Of a stretch of 64,000 nucleotides of DNA, positions 8,563 to 15,502 are shown piece by piece. Positions within the stretch are counted from its first letter, which is position 1. Every line of letters begins with the position of its first letter. Source of the DNA: an uncultured Lachnospiraceae bacterium (lineage in GTDB: Bacteria; Bacillota; Clostridia; Lachnospirales; Lachnospiraceae); assembly GCA_910577955.1 (NCBI GenBank), contig CAJTNC010000015.1, positions 1 through 64,000 on the forward strand. Reading direction: 5' to 3'. A program made the position numbers and the translations under genes. Under the pieces are notes generated by a model, which saw nothing but the letters and a program-made list of their open reading frames with translations, did not search any database and was not told the DNA's origin.

Positions 8563-9622
8563 TCTGCACCATCCTCTCTTTAATATACTTTATCAGTTTC
8601 CTAAATTCCCCGGTGAGCGCATACTCCTCAAAACAAATCTCAACCTCTCCTCTGTGATGCAGTACCATATATTCCCGTTTAGCACAAAGGGGTCTCAGTC
8701 CCGCAAAGAAATACCCGCTCTTTACAAGGCGCCTATACGCCCATACGGCATTTTCATCGTTTATGTTTAAAAATATATTTGCCGTCTGCATTCCGGCAAG
8801 AGGATATCTTAGGTGGATTTCCTCCATGCGCCGCTCCAAATCGGCTCCAACCCTTTGCAGACATACTGTCAAACTGCACTGTTCCTCATTTTGGGTCACA
8901 CTCATCCCACAGTTTTCGGCTAACGTTTCCTTCCCGCTTTCCGCCTCTTCCGCCATTCGGTATGCCGCTCCCAGCGCACCATAGATCTCTCTGCAAAAAT
9001 CCTGATGCTCCTTGGGCAGATACAGCATCCCTGCGTTTTTCTTTTCCTCCATTTTGATCTGAATACCTTGTGAATGTTTCTTATTCCGATCTCTTTTGTA
9101 GGAATGAGTGATCTTTCCCATATGAAATACATTTAATACAAATCCTGTGGCTCTAAATCCCAGACGATACAAAAGCCGCTGGGTCGTGTCGTGGAACAGC
9201 ACCGGCAGACAATAAGCCGCCGAATAACTGCCGCCCTCCAAAATTTCCATGCCGTACTCAAAGAACGGCATAGCCAATCCGTAGCCCCTGTACTTTTTTC
9301 TGAATATCTGGGAGGCCACTTCACACATAGTCTCATCCGGGTAAAACTGTTTTAAGATCAACATACCGGCGATCTCCGCCTCCGCTTCTTTTTCCTGCGG
9401 CATTCTTTCCGCCACCAGAAAAACGATCCTGCCGCTTCGCGCCTCCCGCCGTATTTGCTCCGGCCGGTAAAGCTCCCTCTTGAAATAAGTGCCGCCGTAC
9501 TCTTCTTCGATACAAGCAATCAGACCTGCCTCCTCTCCCGGCCTGAGGAGCCGCAGACGAAAACACGCTCCGTCTCCCTGTCTGTTTTGCAGATTCAATA
9601 ATCTTTCTTTCGTTTTTTTCAC
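8546..9622 (-). CDS. GNAT-like protein with extra C-terminal domain
   Basis: A 358-aa cytoplasmic protein. Residues about 20-170 look like a GNAT acetyltransferase (LRLLRPGEEAGLIACIEEE, then SQIFRKKYRGYGLAMPFFEYG in place of motif A, then RLLYRLGFRATG). The acetyl-CoA loop is not canonical, so activity is uncertain. About 195-358 is a second region I cannot assign, with AGMQTANIFLNINDENAVWAYRRLVKSGYFFAG resembling half of another GNAT fold. Start is GTG with AGAGGA 5 bases upstream; the STAS stop lies 20 bases before. It sits between a STAS antagonist and the phosphatase, and may modify or bind components of that switch (inference). Confidence 0.75.
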   Translation of the reverse strand: MKKTKERLLNLQNRQGDGACFRLRLLRPGEEAGLIACIEEEYGGTYFKRELYRPEQIRREARSGRIVFLVAERMPQEKEAEAEIAGMLILKQFYPDETMCEVASQIFRKKYRGYGLAMPFFEYGMEILEGGSYSAAYCLPVLFHDTTQRLLYRLGFRATGFVLNVFHMGKITHSYKRDRNKKHSQGIQIKMEEKKNAGMLYLPKEHQDFCREIYGALGAAYRMAEEAESGKETLAENCGMSVTQNEEQCSLTVCLQRVGADLERRMEEIHLRYPLAGMQTANIFLNINDENAVWAYRRLVKSGYFFAGLRPLCAKREYMVLHHRGEVEICFEEYALTGEFRKLIKYIKERMVQNEYFE

Positions 9623-9642
9623 CTGCTTCCTCTTTAGCGGTT

Positions 9643-9942
9643 CTATTCCATATGCAGGATCTCCGAGAACCCTGTGATCACAAACACTTCCCTCACCTCT
9701 TGACCAGCGCCGGTCACTGCCATCCTTCCCTCTTTCATTTCCATCTTCTTATGTACATTCAGCAGTACCCGCAGTCCGGCGGAAGAGATATATTCCAGCT
9801 CCGCAAAATCAACCACCAACTCCTCTGTGCTCTCCAATATTCTTGAAACCACCTCCTCCATCTGCGGAGCCGTGACACTATCCAGCCTCCCTTTTACTTT
9901 CAGAATCAATTTCTCTCCCACGTATTTTTCTTCAATATCCAT
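9643..9942 (-). CDS. STAS-domain anti-sigma factor antagonist
   Basis: A 99-aa SpoIIAA/RsbV-like protein. It carries the phosphorylatable serine motif YISSAGLRVLL (Ser53, by analogy with SpoIIAA Ser58) between strand and helix of a STAS fold, ending ITGFSEILHME. In this system the unphosphorylated antagonist binds an HATPase anti-sigma factor and frees a sigma factor. The SpoIIE phosphatase encoded three genes downstream would reactivate it. The open frame extends upstream to 10056, but that part translates a mobile repeat and a string of alternative ATGs. I chose the ATG where the STAS fold begins; ATGs 4 or 8 codons earlier are possible. Confidence 0.85.
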   Translation of the reverse strand: MDIEEKYVGEKLILKVKGRLDSVTAPQMEEVVSRILESTEELVVDFAELEYISSAGLRVLLNVHKKMEMKEGRMAVTGAGQEVREVFVITGFSEILHME

Positions 9943-9994
9943 ACTCTTTCCCATTCTCTTTCCCACCATCCTCCCCATTATCGCCCATTCTCCC

Positions 9995-10205
9995 TTAGGT
10001 AATTGCGAAACTCTGCTTTCTACAGTACTGGCCGTGCAAAATTTATACATCCACAAGCAGGCGCTGTGAGACCGTCGGCACTTAGGCGCCGTATTTTGGC
10101 GCCTTACGTGTCCGCTACGGTCGAGCCGCAGCGAGAGCGTGCCTGCGTTGGATTATATGTTTTGCACGCCAAAACAATAAAACAACCAATTTCTCAATTC
10201 CCTAA
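9995..10205 (+). repeat. MITE-like palindromic repeat, copy A
   Basis: A 211-bp intergenic element with imperfect terminal inverted repeats (TTAGGTAATTGCGAAA at left; the right end reads TTAGGGAATTGAGAAA on the other strand). The core is a long palindrome with shared blocks AAGCAGGCGCTGTGAGACCG, CGGCACTTAGGCGCC and GAGCGTGCCTGC. Copies B and C are elsewhere in the window. No coding region. Its right terminus supplies the TAG stop of the small gene at 10202-10477, and its left part lies in a false extension of the STAS gene. Confidence 0.85.
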
Positions 10206-10477
10206 CGTTCCTCCTCCCATGCCGGCTTTCTGGTAAATCCCACATGGTAAGTAATCTTTTCCATCGTCAGTTCATGTTCTCCGATCAGATAGCGTCCGAC
10301 GGTAATATCCTTCCCGATAATCATGCCCTTAGGATAATCATTCAAGCATTTATTGAGCAGTGCCGCCTGTTCTTCTCTCCCCTGTTCCGACAGCGGATTA
10401 TTTGGATTTGCGCTGCCTATCGACACCAGTTTGACATAATGGATATCCGTAAGGGCCGTTTTATCCTCTCTGTTCAT
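10202..10477 (-). CDS. Small conserved hypothetical protein
   Basis: A 91-aa soluble protein that I do not recognise (VKLVSIGSANPNNPLSEQGR, then KGMIIGKDITVGRYLIGEHE). It begins with ATG after a G-rich site and follows the 400-aa DUF2589 gene by 12 bases, so it is part of that operon. Its last codon (CGT) is followed by TAG from the terminal repeat of the mobile element copy A. The original C-terminus may have been longer or slightly different. Confidence 0.7.
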   Translation of the reverse strand: MNREDKTALTDIHYVKLVSIGSANPNNPLSEQGREEQAALLNKCLNDYPKGMIIGKDITVGRYLIGEHELTMEKITYHVGFTRKPAWEEER

Positions 10478-10489
10478 GCCCCCTGCCTT

Positions 10490-11692
10490 TTATCCCTGTA
10501 CTTCGTCATCCTGCTTTACAGGCAGTGCCGGCGCTTTTCCGGCCACTTCGTCGCTGTACTGAGCCTTCTTTTCAAACAGTTCGTTTTCCAGTCTGCTCAC
10601 ATTGTTCTGGTTATTGATCGCGCCTTTCTGGGCAGCTACCATTGCCGCATAGTAGGTTTCCTCACTGCTGTATCCCACCTCATTGCCCTCTTTGTCCACT
10701 GCTTTTAAAGCGAACATTTCGGATATCCCCTCCGGTATACTTCCGCTGTCCACGATCATTTTGATAAACTCACCGGCCTGATTCTGGAAAGTTCCGAAGC
10801 TTTGATTTACAGAATCCATAGTCTGGGTATAAGCGAGAGCTTTTTCATCACTGGCTCTTTTCTCCTCCTCGATCAATTCCCTCTCTTCATCCGTAGCTGC
10901 TTCTTTGAGCTGCTTATCATAATCTTCTCTTTCGATCGCGTTCAACAATCTGGAAATGGTTTCCCTGTAAACATTCAACTGGGAGGAAGCTACCTTTTTC
11001 AGCTGGATCAGACTGGAGCCTAAATTATCCTGCGCAGCATTCAAAGAATTTTCTATCCCGCTTATCTCCTGTCTGAGCGCTTTGAGACGCTCCGCTTTTG
11101 CCTTCGCCTTCTCGGAAAGATTCTGCCCGTTGCCATCCTTTAATGTGGATCCCACCAGCATCGGCGCCACGTTTGCCGCCATCATGTCGAGCACTCTCGC
11201 AAGGCCCTCCGGCGTGCCGTGGTTGGTCGCCCGCACATCTACATGATATTTCGCCGAATTATCCGAACTCCTCGTGTTGGACTGGTGCGCGCTGACACTT
11301 CCCGTAACGCTCACTTTGACAATACCCAGATTCAATGTTCCGGTAACGCTTGCACTCAAGTCCAGCGCCGATTCCTGCCTTTCACTCTGTTTGACTTCCA
11401 TATCAAACAGTACGTTGACCTCGTCCACCTGCAGATTCGGAATCGGCACGATCGCCAACATCGGGATATCCACTTTCATTTCATCCAGATTGCTGGTGCC
11501 GTCCTCATTTGTACTCCGCCTTTGGTAACCGAATGCCACGGTACGCACTTTCCCGCTGTTATCAAATCCTACCCGGTTGATAAAATCAGCTGTGGAATTG
11601 GCAAGCTGGGTGCTGGCGTCTGCGGCCGCCCGCAGCGGCGCACCGATGAGTTGATCCATCTGTAAACCTGCAAATTGTTCTGCAATCGCCAT
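10490..11692 (-). CDS. DUF2589-domain protein (400 aa)
   Basis: N-terminal DUF2589 domain: MAIAEQFAGLQMDQLIGAPL, then the core VDIPMLAIVPIPNLQVDEVNVLFDMEVKQ, then KYHVDVRATNHGTPEGLARVL (to about residue 185). From about 195 to 300 the protein is strongly helical and likely coiled coil (SEKAKAKAERLKALRQEISGIENS). The C-terminal quarter repeats a heptad-like pattern. No signal peptide or TM. The function of DUF2589 is unknown to me. A paralogue is two genes upstream, which suggests hetero-oligomers. ATG is preceded by AAGGAGGG. It lies in the leftward operon downstream of the proposed invertible promoter. Confidence 0.85.
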   Translation of the reverse strand: MAIAEQFAGLQMDQLIGAPLRAAADASTQLANSTADFINRVGFDNSGKVRTVAFGYQRRSTNEDGTSNLDEMKVDIPMLAIVPIPNLQVDEVNVLFDMEVKQSERQESALDLSASVTGTLNLGIVKVSVTGSVSAHQSNTRSSDNSAKYHVDVRATNHGTPEGLARVLDMMAANVAPMLVGSTLKDGNGQNLSEKAKAKAERLKALRQEISGIENSLNAAQDNLGSSLIQLKKVASSQLNVYRETISRLLNAIEREDYDKQLKEAATDEERELIEEEKRASDEKALAYTQTMDSVNQSFGTFQNQAGEFIKMIVDSGSIPEGISEMFALKAVDKEGNEVGYSSEETYYAAMVAAQKGAINNQNNVSRLENELFEKKAQYSDEVAGKAPALPVKQDDEVQG

Positions 11693-11740
11693 AATTCATT
11701 CCCTCCTTCTTTCTCTGCTTATTTGACCTTTTATTTCCTG

Positions 11741-12031
11741 TCATTTGTAAATCCGTCCATTTTTTTTGAAAAATAGGCTGCGGATTTTGATCCCTATCTT
11801 CCGAAACAGTTTTATCAGGCTGTCCTTTATCTTTGCACCGATCTTTTTCTCCTCCGCCTGACTGGGAAAAAGAATATCCGTGACTCCGATATGATCCACA
11901 AAAAAGCATTTATCGTCCCTGCTTTCCTGATCCAGCAAGAGTCTAAAATTCATCTTTTCCTCAAGTTCCTTTGCATACTGTCGGATCATATTCCTCACCC
12001 TCTCTTCTTCCTCTTTATCCAGTTCACTCAT
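11741..12031 (-). CDS. Small basic/acidic hypothetical protein
   Basis: A 96-aa unknown protein. The first half is acidic and helical (MSELDKEEEERVRNMIRQYA); the last 30 residues are very basic (KIKDSLIKLFRKIGIKIR, ending FFKKNGRIYK) and could bind nucleic acid or membrane. I chose the ATG that overlaps the stop of the upstream DUF2589 gene in TATGAGTGA, a classic coupled start. An ATG 8 codons earlier is possible. It lies between the two DUF2589 paralogues. Confidence 0.65.
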   Translation of the reverse strand: MSELDKEEEERVRNMIRQYAKELEEKMNFRLLLDQESRDDKCFFVDHIGVTDILFPSQAEEKKIGAKIKDSLIKLFRKIGIKIRSLFFKKNGRIYK

Positions 12032-12902
12032 AATCTTTTTCCAGTCCGAATTCAATTTCCTTATTCATGATCTTTTCCTGATATTCCATAATACGGTTCG
12101 CAATATTTGACTGCGCCATCAGGTACTTGTCCTTATCGAATTCTCTTGTATCCTCCGCAAAAGCGTCATGGCTGATCTGCTGTATTCTCTCCTGCTCCGT
12201 CACCATATCCGTGATCTTTTGGTAAAGCATCTTCAGTTTCCTGACCTTTGCTTTCATTTTTGACACCTGCTGCCAAGTATCCTTCTGATCGCTGCTGCCC
12301 AAATTCCCGTCCACCGCCACCGGTGTAGTATCGGTCTTTTTCGCTATCTGGTTAGAACTTAACATATCCGTCAGACGCAAAATGCCTTCTGTGGCCGGCA
12401 GGGAACTTATCTGCATTTTATAGGACACTCTGGGCAGAAAGTCACTTTCCCGCTGCTCCGGGGAACATATTCTGGCAGTGATGGAGCAGTCTCCTTCCTC
12501 CCCCTTTTCCGCCTTCACCTCCGTAGAGAAACTGATCTCCGCTTTCTCCACATTCAGATTCGTGATCGGCACAATGGATAACAACGGCACCTGCATTTGA
12601 AGATTATCTACGCTGTACCCCTCCTCCCCCTCAGGTCTCACCTGATCGTAGGCAATATTGATATTATTCAGGCAGACCGTCTCCTCTGTCCCGCTCTGCC
12701 GCAGCGTTCCCATACTTTTAATGGCTTCTACCACCTGAGCCCGCAGCTGCCTGTTGGATTTGGCAAGGGCGTGGAGCGGCGCATAAACCAGATCGTCAAG
12801 AGGAATAAAATCACTGTCCCGAAACCTCGCTTTCAAACTGTCAGCCTGAGATTCCCCCTCCACTTCATATTCCCTATTATCACAGTATTCTTCGCCGTCC
12901 AT
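12024..12902 (-). CDS. DUF2589-domain protein (292 aa)
   Basis: A paralogue of the 400-aa gene downstream. The shared elements are DLVYAPLHALAKSNRQL near residue 40 (like LIGAPLRAAADASTQLANS in the other) and the core LQMQVPLLSIVPITNLNVEKAEISF at about 100-125. A helical stretch follows (WQQVSKMKAKVRKLKMLYQK). The N-terminal 25 residues are acidic. No membrane segment. ATG has GGAGG 7 bases upstream. The gene follows the amidase by 85 bases with no clear promoter between. Function unknown; likely partners the other DUF2589 protein. Confidence 0.82.
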   Translation of the reverse strand: MDGEEYCDNREYEVEGESQADSLKARFRDSDFIPLDDLVYAPLHALAKSNRQLRAQVVEAIKSMGTLRQSGTEETVCLNNINIAYDQVRPEGEEGYSVDNLQMQVPLLSIVPITNLNVEKAEISFSTEVKAEKGEEGDCSITARICSPEQRESDFLPRVSYKMQISSLPATEGILRLTDMLSSNQIAKKTDTTPVAVDGNLGSSDQKDTWQQVSKMKAKVRKLKMLYQKITDMVTEQERIQQISHDAFAEDTREFDKDKYLMAQSNIANRIMEYQEKIMNKEIEFGLEKDYE

Positions 12903-12987
12903 TCCGCATCCTCCCCTAACTCAAAAACAGTTTTTTTCTTCCTCTCTCCTATGCACTAACCCGGAAAGCACTTTCCCGCTTCCCATG

Positions 12988-13587
12988 TTATAGGCCGGAA
13001 TTTTGGCGGCCACCGTGGCCGCATTTCATCGCTGCTGCCACAGCCTCTCTGAAGGTATCCATGCTGTAGCCGCACTGCATCCCCTTCCAGAGATGATCCG
13101 GATCGGCATGCCCCGACGCAAGCCCTCTTCCATGTCCTTCTTTATGGCTGATGATCACACCGTCCGCCAACGGGTCTAAGGCGTACTCCTTGCACAAATA
13201 GGCAAACAGTTCTGCCGCTGCGCTATAAGTTCGGTTTATCACCGCCATAGCCGCCTCTTTGTCCGAACAGGTAAAAGATGCCCCGCCTGTATAGCGCAGA
13301 CAAGCCGGTTCACACATTTCCACGCCTATATGCGTGCTGTTGGCGCCTCCGCCGCAGTGCCATGCTCTGTGGTTCCATGGAAGTGTCTGATAAACTTTTC
13401 CTGAATTGCCATCGATAAAGGCATGTACACACGCTCTGCGGCTCTCAGGATTATTCCATCTTTTCACAAAGGTTTCCGCATTTGGCTGAGGACAGCCGAC
13501 GCTGTGAAGCATCAAACCTTTCACTGTGATTTTCTTTCCCTCTTTGTAGCAGGGATTGTTTGTCAAAATACTTTGAACCAGTTCCAT
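12988..13587 (-). CDS. N-acetylmuramoyl-L-alanine amidase (Amidase_2/PGRP fold)
   Basis: A zinc amidase of 199 aa that would cut the lactyl-peptide bond of peptidoglycan. Seen: KGLMLHSVGCPQPNAE (first zinc His), WHCGGGANSTHIGVEMCEP, and SHKEGHGRGLASGHADPDHLW (second His and catalytic region). No signal peptide, so export would need a holin-like or other route, as for phage endolysins. The reading frame opens upstream to 13809, but AGGAGG lies 7 bases before the ATG at 13587. The upstream part runs through the invertible segment, so I take 13587 as the start. It is the first gene of the proposed phase-variable operon. Confidence 0.85.
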   Translation of the reverse strand: MELVQSILTNNPCYKEGKKITVKGLMLHSVGCPQPNAETFVKRWNNPESRRACVHAFIDGNSGKVYQTLPWNHRAWHCGGGANSTHIGVEMCEPACLRYTGGASFTCSDKEAAMAVINRTYSAAAELFAYLCKEYALDPLADGVIISHKEGHGRGLASGHADPDHLWKGMQCGYSMDTFREAVAAAMKCGHGGRQNSGL

Positions 13588-13633
13588 GTCCTTTCCTCCT
13601 AGTTTTGTTTTTGAAGCACAGTCCGCCTCTCTA

Positions 13634-13850
13634 TTCACAATACAATATTTTGTTAACCCATCTTTTCCGAAAATAAGGGCATCTTCGACAATATCCCCCA
13701 TTCTCCCTAAAAGTTTCCTTCCTCCCACAGATTTTTCACCGCCTCCCTCTCTGCAAAAAAGACCGCAAAAAAAGGGATAAAAACGAAGAAAAAACTTTCT
13801 CTTTTTCAAAACCTTCCATTGACAAATGAAACATAATATTGTATTTTGTT
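13634..13850. promoter_or_regulatory. Candidate invertible promoter segment with recombinase sites
   Basis: Two 21-bp sites bound about 200 bp. Left site 13634-13654 reads TTCACAA-TACAATA-TTTTGTT; right site 13830-13850 reads AACATAA-TATTGTA-TTTTGTT. The 7-bp cores are exact reverse complements and each core has inverted arms, as tyrosine recombinase crossover sites do. Over 19 aligned bases the two inverted sites differ at 2. A tyrosine recombinase gene ends 17 bases to the right. The segment lies directly upstream of the amidase-led operon and contains a consensus -35 box. Inversion is predicted, not observed. Confidence 0.6.
13819..13847 (+). promoter_or_regulatory. Promoter in the invertible segment (now facing away from the operon)
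   Basis: TTGACA (13819-13824, perfect -35) is followed after 17 bases by TATTTT (13842-13847) inside the right recombination site. In the present orientation it reads rightward, antisense to the end of the recombinase gene. After inversion the same -35 would read leftward with TATTGT as -10 at the left site, 50-60 bases upstream of the amidase start. I found no good leftward promoter in the segment as it stands. Confidence 0.5.
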
Positions 13851-13866
13851 AATTTTTTGCTCTGTA

Positions 13867-14688
13867 TCACAGTCCTAATCTATCTATTTTCTGCCCTCTC
13901 TCCCGCGCAGTATTTCTGGTATAAATTCTGGTTGTCTCCAAACTGGAATGCCCCAGCAGATCCGCCAGTTCAAATATATTGCCATAATGTTCCATATAAG
14001 TTACGGCAAAAAGGTGGCGCAGGCTGTGGGGATGAACCTTTCCCTTTTCAATTCCCGCCATATCCGCCAGCCTCACCAACATTTTATAGACCGCAATGCG
14101 GCTGATCGGTTCTCCGTTTCTTCCTCTGAAAATAATTCCTCCCGAAATCCCGTTTCTCCGGCAATATTTTTCCAATTCACTCCGCAGCTTCTGAGAAATG
14201 CATATTTCCCTTGTTTTCTGCTTGTTCCTCACACAAATCGCCGGCTTTTTCATAGTCTCCACGGTAAAATATTTCAACTCGCTGACGCGGATACCGGTCA
14301 TGGCGAGGGTCCGCAATATCATATAATACTTTTCCCTGCCGCTCTCCTTCGCATATTCCAGCAGTCTCCGGTATTCCTCGATCGTCAGCACATCCTCAAG
14401 ACTCTGCTTTCTCTGAATACGCAATGCAGCTATCATACAGTCTCCATGACTGATATATTTCAGATAACGGTTTGCCGCTGCAATATGCAGATTTCTGGTC
14501 GTCACACTGCAATTTGAAAGCGCCGGTCTGTTCTTATACTCCACCATAATGTCCTTGGTGACTTCTCTGCCTGAAAGATATTCCGTCAGACTTTCCGCTT
14601 CCTTCAGATAGATTCTGATCGTTCCCTCCGCCAGCTCCTCAGACTGAAGATACCTCAAGTATGCCGCAAGTTCTTTTGTACTTCCCAT
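13867..14688 (-). CDS. Small tyrosine recombinase (XerC/D or invertase type)
   Basis: A 273-aa site-specific tyrosine recombinase. N-terminal SAM-like core-binding domain about 1-95; catalytic domain about 100-273 with Arg134 (TGIRVSEL), His221 and Arg224 (HSLRH), His247 (LLGHSSLETT) and Tyr256 (RIYTR) all present. AAAGGAG precedes the ATG. It is not next to an attachment site, tRNA or phage genes. Instead its stop is 17 bases from a pair of inverted 21-bp sites, so DNA inversion is the likely job (inference). RecV-type recombinases of clostridia and Mpi-type invertases of Bacteroides act in this way. Confidence 0.9.
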   Translation of the reverse strand: MGSTKELAAYLRYLQSEELAEGTIRIYLKEAESLTEYLSGREVTKDIMVEYKNRPALSNCSVTTRNLHIAAANRYLKYISHGDCMIAALRIQRKQSLEDVLTIEEYRRLLEYAKESGREKYYMILRTLAMTGIRVSELKYFTVETMKKPAICVRNKQKTREICISQKLRSELEKYCRRNGISGGIIFRGRNGEPISRIAVYKMLVRLADMAGIEKGKVHPHSLRHLFAVTYMEHYGNIFELADLLGHSSLETTRIYTRNTARERGQKIDRLGL

Positions 14689-14899
14689 ATACAGCTCCTT
14701 TCCGCATTTACTTTTTATTTAACTATGCCTGTTAGAAGCCCCCATGTATCGCTAAATATTTATTTACAATTAAAAAACGACTTTTTATTATCTCCCGCAA
14801 CATTTTATGGCCTTCCGCGATCCTCTGTGGTAAAATAGTGGCGTTGACCGAAACATAAAACGGCCGCAAACAAATTTAGCCAAAGAGAGGAGTTTCTTC

Positions 14900-15484
14900 A
14901 TGATGAACCGTACCTCAGACATTATCATCCGCACTGCCTGCGCGAAAGATGCTCTCGCCCTTAGGGAGATCTATGCCCCCTATGTGGAAAAAACCGCGGT
15001 CTCCTTTGAGTATGAAGTTCCTTCCACGGAGGAATTTCAGACACGGATGGAAAACACCCTGCAAAAGTACCCGTATCTTGTGGCGGAAAAAGAAGGGGAA
15101 CTTCTCGGATATGCCTGCACTCATGCCTTTGTCGGGCGCGCCGCCTATGATCACTGTGCAGAGACAACGATCTACCTGAAGGAAAACATGAAAAAAATGG
15201 GGATAGGCAAAAGATTGTATCTCGCCTTAGAAGAAATTTCAAAAGTACAGAATATTTACAGCCTCAACGCCTGCATCGGCTGTCCGGAAGCAGAGGACGA
15301 ATATCTGACCATGAACAGCATTGAGTTTCATACACACATGGGCTACCGCTTTGTAGGGCGGTTTCATAAGTGCGGCTATAAGTTCGGACATTGGTATGAT
15401 ATGGTCTGGATGGAGAAGATATTGAAAGAGCACCCCGAAACCCCTCCGGCTGTGGTGCCCTTTTCCAAACTTTTAGAACAATAG
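14900..15484 (+). CDS. PAT-type GNAT acetyltransferase
   Basis: A 194-aa enzyme resembling phosphinothricin/methionine-sulfoximine acetyltransferases: IRTACAKDALALREIYAPYV, the FEYEVPSTEEFQTRM motif, AETTIYLKENMKKMGIGKRL (acetyl-CoA loop) and the ending FHKCGYKFGHWYDMVWMEK. It would acetylate a small amine or amino-acid-like toxin. Start ATGATG follows AGAGAGGAG. A -10 TAAAAT at 14831-14836 could serve it, with a weak -35. The 211-base gap to the divergent recombinase gene is AT-rich with no other gene. Confidence 0.85.
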   Translation: MMNRTSDIIIRTACAKDALALREIYAPYVEKTAVSFEYEVPSTEEFQTRMENTLQKYPYLVAEKEGELLGYACTHAFVGRAAYDHCAETTIYLKENMKKMGIGKRLYLALEEISKVQNIYSLNACIGCPEAEDEYLTMNSIEFHTHMGYRFVGRFHKCGYKFGHWYDMVWMEKILKEHPETPPAVVPFSKLLEQ

Positions 15485-15502
15485 ATTTTCCAGAATATAA
15501 AC

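Noticed and set aside
9943..10056. N-terminal extension of the STAS gene
   Set aside because: Its first part translates the mobile repeat copy A and the STAS fold begins only at the later ATG.
13588..13809. N-terminal extension of the amidase frame
   Set aside because: A strong AGGAGG site lies at the internal ATG, and the extension runs through the candidate invertible segment. A short real extension cannot be fully excluded, since MGDIVEDALIFGKDG looks protein-like.
13867..14688. Tyrosine recombinase as integrase of a mobile island
   Set aside because: No tRNA, att-like direct repeats or cargo of mobile genes around it; the adjacent inverted sites fit an invertase better.
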